A stretch of DNA of 64,000 bases from assembly GCF_014646295.1 (NCBI RefSeq), contig NZ_BMNE01000005.1, positions 349,743 through 413,742 of the forward strand. The letters are read 5' to 3'. This DNA is from Nocardia rhizosphaerihabitans (GTDB taxonomy: Bacteria > Actinomycetota > Actinomycetes > Mycobacteriales > Mycobacteriaceae). Positions 52,683 through 60,169 of the stretch are shown in pieces. Every line of letters starts with the position of its first letter. The stretch's first letter is position 1. Both the position numbers and the translations under genes were made by a program. The notes below the pieces were generated by a model that was given only the letters and a program-made list of their open reading frames with translations, was not told the origin of the DNA and made no database searches.

Positions 52683-52838
52683 GGGCGTGTCGGGCGATTA
52701 ACGGGACAGACATCGCGTTCATCTGATTATGTGAGCATCGATGTGTGAAACATCACCGTGTTAGATGTCAGCGTCGACATCCGTTCCGGGGGTTGCCCTG
52801 GTCCGCGGTCGACGCGCCAGCTGTGAGGTAGGTGCGCG

Positions 52839-53894
52839 ATGGCAACACCCAAGATCGCCGGAATCGGTGTGTTCAGCGGGGTCGCGCCCGCCACCACAGC
52901 CAAGAGTACGGGCAAGCCCCACCCCCAGGGCATTATCGTGAACTCCGGCCGGAGCAGCACCTCCTCGCGGGTCCTGATGGGCGCGTGCGTCGGTGTCATC
53001 GGACCGCTGCTGCGGACCGTCCCGATCAACCGGGCGACCATCCCGATCGGCGCCGCCGCCGTCGACCTGCTCTCCCGGCTGCGGCCGGAACCGCACGGCA
53101 TCGAGCGCGAGCAGATCCAGATGGACGGCTTCAAGATGGAGATGGTGCGCCCCGCGGGCGGATCGCGTGCGCTGCGTCATGGCGCGGTGCTGTACATGCA
53201 CGGCGGCGGATTCGCGGTCGGCGGCCTGCAGTCGCACCGCGCGATCGTCGCGGGCGTGGCCCGGCGGACCGGACTGCCCGTGCTGAATGTGGAGTACCGG
53301 CAGCTGCCGGGCCGCTCGATCACCTCGGCGATCGAGGACTGTGTGCTCGCCTACCGCTGGCTGCTGCGCCACGGCGCCGATCCGGCCAGGATCGTCTTCG
53401 CGGGCGACTCCGCGGGCGGCTACCTGACTTTCGCCACCGCGCTGCGCTCCCGCGAGATCGGGCTGCCGCTGCCTGCGGCGCTGGTCGGCCTGAGCCCGCT
53501 GCTCGACCTGGACTACCGGGCCAAGCAGGGATACGTCAACGTCAGCCGGGACGCGTACATCCCGCTGGCGGGTCTCGAGGCTGTCGTCCGGCTCGGCGCC
53601 GAGAGCGAGGGTCCGCTCGACCCGGCGCTGTCGCCGGTCAACGCCGACCTCGCCGGACTGCCCCCGGTCCTGCTCATCGCCGCGGAGGACGAACTGCTGC
53701 GCTACGACTGCGAACTCATGGCCCACCGGCTCAGCGCCGCGGGTGTCCCCAACACCCTCGAGCTGTGGCGCGGCCAGGTGCACGCGTTCATGAGCATCCT
53801 GCCGAGCATGCCGGAGAGCCGCTCGGTGCTCGGCCGGGTCGCCAAGTTCGTCCGGGTCGCCCTGGAACCCGCCCAGCGGGCCAGGACCGCGTAG
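52839..53894 (+). CDS. Alpha/beta hydrolase, hormone-sensitive-lipase-type esterase
   Basis: A 351-residue HSL-family enzyme: oxyanion motif YMHGGGFAVGG, nucleophile GDSAGGYL, Asp in AAEDELL and His in VHAFMSIL. Residues 1-70 are basic and hydrophobic and could associate with membrane. Substrate unknown; short-chain lipid esters are likely for this family. Diverges from rmlA-rmlC. SD-like GAGGTAGG precedes the ATG. Confidence 0.88.
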   Translation: MATPKIAGIGVFSGVAPATTAKSTGKPHPQGIIVNSGRSSTSSRVLMGACVGVIGPLLRTVPINRATIPIGAAAVDLLSRLRPEPHGIEREQIQMDGFKMEMVRPAGGSRALRHGAVLYMHGGGFAVGGLQSHRAIVAGVARRTGLPVLNVEYRQLPGRSITSAIEDCVLAYRWLLRHGADPARIVFAGDSAGGYLTFATALRSREIGLPLPAALVGLSPLLDLDYRAKQGYVNVSRDAYIPLAGLEAVVRLGAESEGPLDPALSPVNADLAGLPPVLLIAAEDELLRYDCELMAHRLSAAGVPNTLELWRGQVHAFMSILPSMPESRSVLGRVAKFVRVALEPAQRARTA

Positions 53895-53956
53895 AAGCTA
53901 TCGAACTGGCTCGGACGTCCTGATCACGATCGGCCGGACGAGCCTCCTACCTGAAG

Positions 53957-53990
53957 AAGCCCCGCCCGGCACGTGCGCCGGACGGGGCTT
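53957..53990. terminator. Terminator between the esterase and paralogue A
   Basis: AAGCCCCGCCCGGC pairs with GCCGGACGGGGCTT (14 bp, one mismatch), followed by TTTT on the plus strand; read leftward it ends the gene at 54012. Confidence 0.75.
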
Positions 53991-54011
53991 TTCGCTGTAT
54001 TCGGTCCCGGA

Positions 54012-54716
54012 CTACTTGGCGGGAGCCTTGAACGGCGCGTTGATGGTGGTGAAGTACTGGATGGCCGCACCGATCGCGATCGGAGCGGTGATGAACAGCT
54101 GACCGGCGATCGCGCCGACCGGGCCCACCAGCAGCGCGCCGGCGATGCAGCCGACGGCGGCGGCGGGCAGGAAGGGGCCGAGCAGGCCGACGATGGTGCC
54201 CAGGGCGACCGTGCCGGCGAGGACGCCACCGAGGACGCAACCGACGGCGGCGCCGCCGAGGCCACCGACCAGCGCGCCGATGGAGGCGCCCATCGAGATG
54301 GTGCCGGTCAGGCGGCTCCAGGCCGCGACCTCACGGTCGTACTCGCTCTTCCACGGCGCCTTGTCCTCGAAGGGCAGCGCGACGGGCTTGTAGACGGCCT
54401 TGGCCGGGTCCAGTTGCGGGGTGAGGACGGCCTTGTTGCCCGAGATCTCGGCGGCGATCGGCAGCTCGAACTCGTCGAGGCGGAACGACAACGGGGTGGC
54501 GGCGATGGTGTCGCCGTTGGCGGCCTTGATCTTGAAGGCGCCATCTTCGGCGACCAGCGAACCACCGTCGGTGGTGATCACGGACGTGCCGTTCACTTCC
54601 TGGGCGGTGTAGTTGATCGGGGCGGCCTCGGCGGGCGCGGCGTTGACAGCACCGGCGGTGACGCCCATGGCGGCGATCAGCAGGGCCGAAGTCGCGGCGA
54701 ACTTCTTGATGAGCAT
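54012..54716 (-). CDS. Exported glycine-zipper membrane protein, tandem paralogue A
   Basis: A 234-residue protein: signal peptide (LIKKFAATSALLIAAMGV, cleavage near AVNA/APA), a soluble domain of about 100 residues with beta character (KIKAANGDTIAATPL, LPFEDKAPWKSEYDREVAAW), then a C-terminal Gly/Ala-rich stretch (about 140-225) with GG and GxxxG spacing in three or four hydrophobic segments, such as GGLGGAAVGCVLGGVLAG. Such glycine-zipper segments insert into membranes, so a pore or envelope anchor is possible. Family not recognised; not like MspA-type porins. Next-door paralogue B is about 85% identical by eye. Confidence 0.85.
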   Translation of the reverse strand: MLIKKFAATSALLIAAMGVTAGAVNAAPAEAAPINYTAQEVNGTSVITTDGGSLVAEDGAFKIKAANGDTIAATPLSFRLDEFELPIAAEISGNKAVLTPQLDPAKAVYKPVALPFEDKAPWKSEYDREVAAWSRLTGTISMGASIGALVGGLGGAAVGCVLGGVLAGTVALGTIVGLLGPFLPAAAVGCIAGALLVGPVGAIAGQLFITAPIAIGAAIQYFTTINAPFKAPAK

Positions 54717-54765
54717 GAGCGGTGGAGTCCTCAATGTCGATGCGGTGCAGGGGATCAATGCATGA

Positions 54766-54793
54766 AGCCCCGCCCGGAATGCCGGGCGGGGCT
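54766..54793. terminator. Terminator between the tandem paralogues
   Basis: AGCCCCGCCCGG / CCGGGCGGGGCT, 12-bp perfect arms, 4-nt loop. Ends paralogue B; nearly the same stem sequence as the terminator after paralogue A (53957), so it was duplicated with the gene. Confidence 0.75.
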
Positions 54794-54847
54794 CCTGGCT
54801 CGCGTATTCAGTTGTGCGAGTTCAGTTGTGCGTCGTTCGAGACCGGA

Positions 54848-55555
54848 TTACTTGGCCGGCGCGGTGAACGGCTGGTTGATGGTGGTGAAGTACTGGATGG
54901 CAGCACCGATGGCGACGGGGGCGGTGATGAAGATGTTGCCCGCGATGGCGCCGACCGGGCCCACCAGCAGCGCGCCCGCGATGCAGCCGACGGCGGCGGC
55001 AGGCAGGAAGGGGCCGAGCAGGCCGACGATGGTGCCCAGGGCAACCGTGCCGGCGAGGACGCCACCGAGGACGCAACCGACGGCGGCGCCGCCGAGGCCA
55101 CCGACCAGCGACGCGATGGAGGCGCCCATGGAGATGGTGTCCTTCATGCGGTTGAAGGCGGCGACCTCACGGTCGTACTCCGACTTCCAGGGGGCCTTGT
55201 CCTCGAAAGGCAGGGCGACCGGCTTGTACACGGCCTTGGCCGGGTCCAGCTGCGGGGTCAGGACGGCCTTGTTGCCCGAGATCTCGGCCGCGATGGGCAG
55301 CTCGAAGTCGTCGAGGCGGAAGGTCAGCGGGGTGGCGGCGATGGTGGTGCCGTCGGCGGCCTTGATCTTGAAGGCGCCTTCTTCTTCGACCAGCGAGCCC
55401 GCGTCGGTGGTGATGACGGACGTGCCGTTGATCTCCTGGGCGGTGAAGTTGACCGGGGCCGGGGCCTCGTTCGGCGCAGCGTTGACGGCGCCGGCGGTGA
55501 CGCCCATGGCAGCGATCAGCAGCGCCGAGGTGGCGGCGAATTTCCTCATCAGCAT
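54848..55555 (-). CDS. Exported glycine-zipper membrane protein, tandem paralogue B
   Basis: A 235-residue protein of the same plan as paralogue A: signal peptide LMRKFAATSALLIAAMGV, soluble beta-type domain (KIKAADGTTIAATPL), FEDKAPWKSEYDREVAAFN, then glycine-zipper hydrophobic segments to the end. Substitutions from A are mainly conservative (for instance AWSRLTGTISMG becomes AFNRMKDTISMG). Cys in AVGCVL and AVGCIA are conserved in both. First in the transcription order; a terminator separates it from A, so the copies can be expressed separately. Function unknown. Confidence 0.85.
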   Translation of the reverse strand: MLMRKFAATSALLIAAMGVTAGAVNAAPNEAPAPVNFTAQEINGTSVITTDAGSLVEEEGAFKIKAADGTTIAATPLTFRLDDFELPIAAEISGNKAVLTPQLDPAKAVYKPVALPFEDKAPWKSEYDREVAAFNRMKDTISMGASIASLVGGLGGAAVGCVLGGVLAGTVALGTIVGLLGPFLPAAAVGCIAGALLVGPVGAIAGNIFITAPVAIGAAIQYFTTINQPFTAPAK

Positions 55556-55881
55556 TTTCGTTGAACCTCGATGTTGGAGCGTTCGGAGGGGACTCGATGA
55601 TCAAAATCCCTCGCAGCTAACGCGCGGTGAACCCGCCGTGACCGTCTATTCAAATTCTGTTCACCGGCGATACCCCAGGACCAGTGCGTTGCTCGAAACC
55701 TGAGCGTTGACCGGGCCTTTTCTCAGGAAACCAGCCCCTGAGTCGTAACCTACCGTCCCGTAGTGTGACCGACATCACGGTGTAAATATCTAGGGCTTCT
55801 CCGCAGTGCGGCGGTACGGCAACGGATTTCGGCCGGACTCCGCCGCACGGTACGCGTGCGCGAGCACGTATCGTTGGCGAG
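55556..55881. other. 326-nt divergent region between paralogue B and rmlB
   Basis: No gene seen. It must carry the promoters of both neighbours. The only clear element is the CRP-like site at 55764-55779. A less GC-rich stretch (CTATTCAAATTCTG, near 55647-55660) could be the promoter of paralogue B. Confidence 0.5.
55764..55779. promoter_or_regulatory. CRP-like site
   Basis: TGTGA, CCGACA, TCACG: matches the TGTGA-N6-TCACA consensus at nine of ten half-site bases. 103 nt upstream of rmlB. Confidence 0.4.
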
Positions 55882-56883
55882 GTGCGAGTGCTCGTAACCG
55901 GCGGGGCCGGCTTCATCGGCGCGAATTTCGTCCAGCAGACCGTGGCAACGCGCCCGGATGTGCACGTGACCGTCCTCGACGCGCTCACCTACGCGGGTAA
56001 CCGCGCGTCGCTGGATTCGGTCGCCGATCGGATCGAATTCGTGCACGGCGACATCGCCGATCTCGACCTGGTCGACAATCTGGTCAGCGGCGTCGACGCG
56101 GTGGTGCATTTCGCCGCCGAATCGCACAACGACAACTCCCTGGCCGAGCCGTGGCCGTTCGTGCAGACCAATATCGTCGGCACCTACTCGCTGCTGCAGG
56201 CGGTGCGCCGCCACGACGTGCGCTACCACCACGTCTCCACCGACGAGGTGTACGGCGATCTCGCCCCCGACGATCCGGCCTTCACCGAAACCACCGCCTA
56301 CAACCCGTCGAGCCCGTATTCGGCGACGAAAGCGGGCAGCGATCTGCTGGTACGCGCCTGGACCCGGTCGTTCGGCGTCCGCGCGACGCTGTCGAACTGT
56401 TCCAACAATTACGGCCCGTATCAGCATGTGGAGAAATTCATCCCACGCCAGATCACCAATTTGATCGACGGTGTGCGCCCGCGCCTCTACGGCGCAGGCC
56501 ATCAGGTGCGCGACTGGATCCACGTCGACGATCACAATCGCGCGGTGTGGGACATTCTCGACCGCGGCCGGATCGGCCAGACCTACCTCATCGGCGCCGA
56601 GGGTGAACTCGACAATCTCAGTGTCGTCCAGCTCATTCTGCAGGCCTTCGACCGCGATCCCGCCGACTTCGATCACGTGACCGACCGGCCGGGCCATGAC
56701 CAGCGCTACGCCATCGACGCGAGCCTGCTGCGCGAGGAACTGGGCTGGTCGCCGCGGTACGCGGACTTCCGGGCAGGCCTGGCCGACACCATCACCTGGT
56801 ACCGCGAGAACGAGGGCTGGTGGCGGCCCAAGAAGGCCGCCACCGAACGCGCCTACGCCGCGGCGGGCGAAAAGAAGCTCTGA
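55882..56883 (+). CDS. rmlB: dTDP-glucose 4,6-dehydratase RmlB
   Basis: A 333-residue extended SDR: TGGAGFIGANFV (NAD), FAAESHNDNS, STDEVYGDL and the catalytic YSATKAGSD; CSNNYGPYQHVEKFIP marks RmlB. Second step of dTDP-rhamnose synthesis. GTG start with a weak GGCGAGG. M. tuberculosis RmlB is 331 residues. Separated from rmlCA by the esterase and the duplicated genes; convergent with the DUF2142 gene. Confidence 0.95.
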   Translation: MRVLVTGGAGFIGANFVQQTVATRPDVHVTVLDALTYAGNRASLDSVADRIEFVHGDIADLDLVDNLVSGVDAVVHFAAESHNDNSLAEPWPFVQTNIVGTYSLLQAVRRHDVRYHHVSTDEVYGDLAPDDPAFTETTAYNPSSPYSATKAGSDLLVRAWTRSFGVRATLSNCSNNYGPYQHVEKFIPRQITNLIDGVRPRLYGAGHQVRDWIHVDDHNRAVWDILDRGRIGQTYLIGAEGELDNLSVVQLILQAFDRDPADFDHVTDRPGHDQRYAIDASLLREELGWSPRYADFRAGLADTITWYRENEGWWRPKKAATERAYAAAGEKKL

Positions 56884-56887
56884 CCCC

Positions 56888-56922
56888 CACCGTCGTCCGG
56901 GAATTATCCCCAGACGACGGTG
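56888..56922. terminator. Bidirectional hairpin between rmlB and the DUF2142 gene
   Basis: CACCGTCGTC / GACGACGGTG, 10-bp perfect arms, 15-nt loop, spanning the stop codon of the leftward gene at 56904. Confidence 0.65.
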
Positions 56923-58439
56923 TAATACGTTGCGGCCGCGGCGATCAGCGCGAAAACCGACGCGCAGGTGACGGTGATCGCTGTTCCGCGAGTGGGAATC
57001 ACGCCGTCGGAATCGGTGAGCCGCAAGGGAACCCAGCGCGCGACGACGGCCAGACCCATGATTGCCAGCGGCACGAAATACCGGCCCTGCACACCGTCGA
57101 TGATGTAGAAATCGACCGGCGTGAACGACATGTACAGCGTCACGTAGATCATCGCCACGCTCGCCAGCACCGTCAGCGCCACGATCAGAGTGCGCCGGAA
57201 AGTGGCTGTCACGGTGCTCATCCGGTCGGCGATACCGAAACTCACCGCGAAGGCGATCAGGCACGCCAGCATGGATATCGCGGGCACGTCGACATAGGCG
57301 AAACCGAGTTCACCGAAGAACTGGTTGAACCAGCGATGATCGCGCAGGGCGATGCTCTCGCCGAACGTGTGCACGAATTGCACCGGGTCGCCGATGATTC
57401 CCTTCAGCTGGTCGCCCGGACGCACCTCGTACCACTGGTGCGGCGGGCGCATCAGGCCCATGCCTTCACCGGTCGGCGCGGCGATCTTGGTCCACGCGAG
57501 GAAAAGCGCGCCGCCCGTCGCGGCGAACGCCCACGGAATCAGCTTGAGTTTCCCGGTGAATCCGAGCCGGTCGGCGGGCACCACGACAACGAGCATCGCC
57601 AGCAGCACATAGGTCGGTTTGCTCAGCGGCAGTGCGATCGTCGCGGCCAGCAACGCACCGGTTTCCACCGGCCGCAGCCGATCACCGACGAACAGCGCCT
57701 TCAGCAGCAGCGCCGACACCATGATCGCGAGCGCGTTGGTGAGCGTGTCCGCGGTGACGGTGCCGGCCTGGAACAGCGCGATCGGCAGCACCGCGACGGT
57801 GAACACCAGCCACTGACTGCGCCGCTCCCGCAGCGAGTACAGCGCGAAGCCGACGACCGCGAGGTAGACGAGCAGCCCGGCCAGCCGGGTCAGCAGATGC
57901 AACCCGCCGATATTCAGGCCCAGCGCCTCACCGAGCCGGATGCCGACGGCGGCGGGCACATACGGCACCGGCGAATACGCGGCGGTGTTGGTGAACCACA
58001 TCTGCTTGGTCGCCGAGCTGATCTCGGCGTCACCGAGCCGGTCGTAGGCGCCGGGGTCGGCCACCATCGCGTCGGGCTCGTCGGGGTTGTCGTTGTAGTC
58101 GCGGAAGGCGTAGCCCATCAGCGCGTCGACGCTGACCGGGATCTGGCCGCCGTAGGCGACACCGCGATCGTCGGCGATGCGCTGCGGGAACACCCCGCCG
58201 TGCGCGACCTGGTAGGCGCGGCCGAACTGGGTCAGCTCGTCATGGCCCCAGAACGGCGGCGTGAGCACGGCGAACAGCGCGCCGAACACGGTCGCGATCA
58301 CGGCGAACGCGACCGTGGCCGCGCCCAGCTTGTCGGTCAGTGTGCGCACCGGCGCGAGGACGCGGTCCTTGGTGCTCGGTGCGGGAGTAGCGGGCTTGCT
58401 GAGCTCGACGGTGGTGTCCGGCTCGGTCGAAGTCGTCAC
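56904..58439 (-). CDS. DUF2142 integral membrane protein, likely GT-C glycosyltransferase
   Basis: A 511-residue protein with about 11-12 hydrophobic helices and a large first periplasmic loop containing the acidic FWGHDELTQFGRAYQVAHGG, the place where GT-C enzymes keep their catalytic acid. DUF2142 members are usually polyprenol-phosphate-sugar-dependent transferases. Its GTG overlaps the stop of the GT2 gene (GTGA), so the pair is coupled, and a GtrA gene lies divergently. The set resembles GtrA/GtrB/Gtr(type). Sugar and acceptor unknown. Confidence 0.82.
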   Translation of the reverse strand: MTTSTEPDTTVELSKPATPAPSTKDRVLAPVRTLTDKLGAATVAFAVIATVFGALFAVLTPPFWGHDELTQFGRAYQVAHGGVFPQRIADDRGVAYGGQIPVSVDALMGYAFRDYNDNPDEPDAMVADPGAYDRLGDAEISSATKQMWFTNTAAYSPVPYVPAAVGIRLGEALGLNIGGLHLLTRLAGLLVYLAVVGFALYSLRERRSQWLVFTVAVLPIALFQAGTVTADTLTNALAIMVSALLLKALFVGDRLRPVETGALLAATIALPLSKPTYVLLAMLVVVVPADRLGFTGKLKLIPWAFAATGGALFLAWTKIAAPTGEGMGLMRPPHQWYEVRPGDQLKGIIGDPVQFVHTFGESIALRDHRWFNQFFGELGFAYVDVPAISMLACLIAFAVSFGIADRMSTVTATFRRTLIVALTVLASVAMIYVTLYMSFTPVDFYIIDGVQGRYFVPLAIMGLAVVARWVPLRLTDSDGVIPTRGTAITVTCASVFALIAAAATYYTVVWG

Positions 58440-59401
58440 CGACGGTCTCCGGCAGCGACGTCGTCGTTCACCCCGGCCGCGGAATAGCGCAGGTAGACCA
58501 GCCGCGCCGCCTCGTGGCGGGACCGGCGGATGCCGTCGAGGATCATGCCCGCGGTCCAGGCCAGGCTGCCGAGCAGCATCAGCGTGAACGCGAAGAACAG
58601 CGTCGGGAACCGCGCCACCTCGTGGGTGTTGTAGAACTCGACCACGATCGGGACGGTCAGGATCAGCGACACCAGCCAGGCCAGCGTGCCGAACAGGCCG
58701 TAGAACGCCACCGGGCGCTCGTGCCTGGCCAGGCCGAGGATCAGCGCGAGGATCTTGGTGCCGTCGCGGTAGGTGCGCAGCTTGGACTCGCTGCCGGCCG
58801 GGCGGTCACGGAAACCGACCTGCACCGCGGTCTGCGGCACCCGCAGGTGCAGCGAGTGCACGGTCAGTTCGGTCTCGATCTCGAACTCGCGCGAGACGGC
58901 GGGGAAGCTCTTGACGAACCGGCGCGAGAACACCCGGAAGCCGCTCAGCATGTCTTCGACGTTCTCGCCGAACACCTTGCCGACGACGCCGTTGAGCACC
59001 TTGTTGCCGGTCTCGTGACCCGAGCGGTAGGCGTTGGTGTCCTCGTCCTGCTTGCGCACGCCGAGCACGTGATCGTAGGGGCCATCGAGCAGCGTCTTGA
59101 TCATCAGCGGGGCCGCGGACGCCTCGTAGGTGTCGTCGCCGTCGATCATCACGTAGACATCGGCCTCGATGTCGGCGAAGGCGCGCCGCACGACGTTGCC
59201 CTTGCCCTTGGTGTTCTCGTAGCGCACGATCGCCCCGGCCTCGCGGGCGCATTCGGCGGTGCGGTCGGTGCTCAGGTTGTCGTAGACGTAGACGACGATC
59301 CCCGGCACGGCGGCCTTCAGGTCGGCGACGACCTTGGCGACCGCAGCCTCTTCGTTGTGGCAGGGGACCACGGCGGCAATGCGAAGCTCGGTGGAGTCCA
59401 C
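58436..59401 (-). CDS. Polyprenol-phosphate glycosyltransferase, GT2 family (GtrB/DPM-like)
   Basis: A 321-residue protein: GT-A fold with IAAVVPCHNEEAAV, VYDNLSTDRTAE, the metal motif MIDGDDTYEA, and FSRRFVKSFP, followed by two C-terminal hydrophobic hairpins (about 225-290), as in GtrB-type enzymes that make polyprenyl-phospho-sugar at the membrane. Probably charges decaprenyl phosphate with a hexose or arabinose. GTG start; AGGA about 10 nt before. Coupled with the DUF2142 gene. Confidence 0.9.
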   Translation of the reverse strand: MDSTELRIAAVVPCHNEEAAVAKVVADLKAAVPGIVVYVYDNLSTDRTAECAREAGAIVRYENTKGKGNVVRRAFADIEADVYVMIDGDDTYEASAAPLMIKTLLDGPYDHVLGVRKQDEDTNAYRSGHETGNKVLNGVVGKVFGENVEDMLSGFRVFSRRFVKSFPAVSREFEIETELTVHSLHLRVPQTAVQVGFRDRPAGSESKLRTYRDGTKILALILGLARHERPVAFYGLFGTLAWLVSLILTVPIVVEFYNTHEVARFPTLFFAFTLMLLGSLAWTAGMILDGIRRSRHEAARLVYLRYSAAGVNDDVAAGDRR

Positions 59402-59527
59402 CCGGGTCAATCCTCGATGTAGGCAGCAGTGGGACACCGGGAGGGTACACAGCGCGGTGGCGATCCGCTCACCCGGTTCAGCGAGCTTAACGCGGGAGCC
59501 GACGGGCCATCGGTGTACGGTCGGCCC

Positions 59528-60058
59528 GTGTCCCACCCCGAGTTGTCCGAGCCGGTCCCCGCGTCCTTGATGTCGAAGGTGGTGACGGCCCTGCGGCAGG
59601 GGGCGGCGTTCCTCGTCGTCGGCGCGATCGGATTCCTGGTCGACGCGGGCACCTACAACCTGCTGGTCTTCTGGGGCGGGGGATTCTCCTTCTCCGAAGG
59701 TGTGCTGTATCACTCTCCGCTGCCCGCCAAGATCATCGCGATCGCGGTGGCGACGGTGGTCACCTACTTCGGCAACAAGTGGTGGACGTTCTCCCACAAG
59801 AAGACCGACAACCCCGGTCGTGAGTACCTTTTGTACGCGGTATTCAACGTGGTCGCGATCGGCCTGCAACTCGGCTGCCTCGGCTTTTCCCGCTATGTGC
59901 TCGACCTGTCCTCGCCGCTGTCGGACAACATTTCCGGCACGTTGATCGGCCAGATCGTCGCGGTCGTATTCCGCTATTGGGCCTACGACAAATTCGTCTT
60001 CACCGGCTCTTCGGCAACCGAAGAGCAACACGCGCGGGGTGCGGCGACCCCTCACTGA
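59528..60058 (+). CDS. GtrA family membrane protein (second copy in window)
   Basis: A 176-residue protein with four hydrophobic helices and GtrA signatures (GAIGFLVDAGTYNLLV; NKWWTFSHKK; FRYWAYDKFVFTG). GtrA proteins are thought to move polyprenyl-phospho-sugars across the membrane. Diverges from the GT2 gene, suggesting they serve the same pathway. Start uncertain: GTG at 59528 chosen; GTG at 59513 or ATG at 59570 possible. Not the same as the GtrA at 42695; similarity is only family-level. Confidence 0.85.
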   Translation: MSHPELSEPVPASLMSKVVTALRQGAAFLVVGAIGFLVDAGTYNLLVFWGGGFSFSEGVLYHSPLPAKIIAIAVATVVTYFGNKWWTFSHKKTDNPGREYLLYAVFNVVAIGLQLGCLGFSRYVLDLSSPLSDNISGTLIGQIVAVVFRYWAYDKFVFTGSSATEEQHARGAATPH

Positions 60059-60169
60059 CGGCGCGACGACGCCGGGCGATTGATATCCTCACCCCCGCCT
60101 GCCGCGCCGCCCTTTCTTTACGTGACTGCTTGCGTCGGCGCAGTCGATACCGAGAATTTCGAGGACTTC

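Larger units (their letters stand above)
54012..55555. repeat. Direct tandem duplication of a secreted-protein gene
   Basis: Two gene copies of about 705 nt about 836 nt apart in the same direction, with long identical DNA blocks (for example near 54215-54280 and 55050-55115). The glycine-zipper half is most alike; differences cluster in the first third and in the helix preceding the zippers. Confidence 0.85.

Noticed and set aside
54012..55555. Paralogues as nocardial porins (NfpA/NfpB, MspA family)
   Set aside because: MspA-type porins are beta-rich without glycine-zipper helices; the C-terminal hydrophobic segments here do not fit that fold.
53973..55703. Plus-strand frame of 576 codons across the tandem paralogues
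   Set aside because: Its translation repeats itself in line with the duplication on the other strand, with Asp/Gly/Arg-rich shadow composition; no domain, no ribosome site.
51176..56883. Complete rml operon
   Set aside because: Only rmlA, rmlB and rmlC are present, in two transcription units; no rmlD motif was found.
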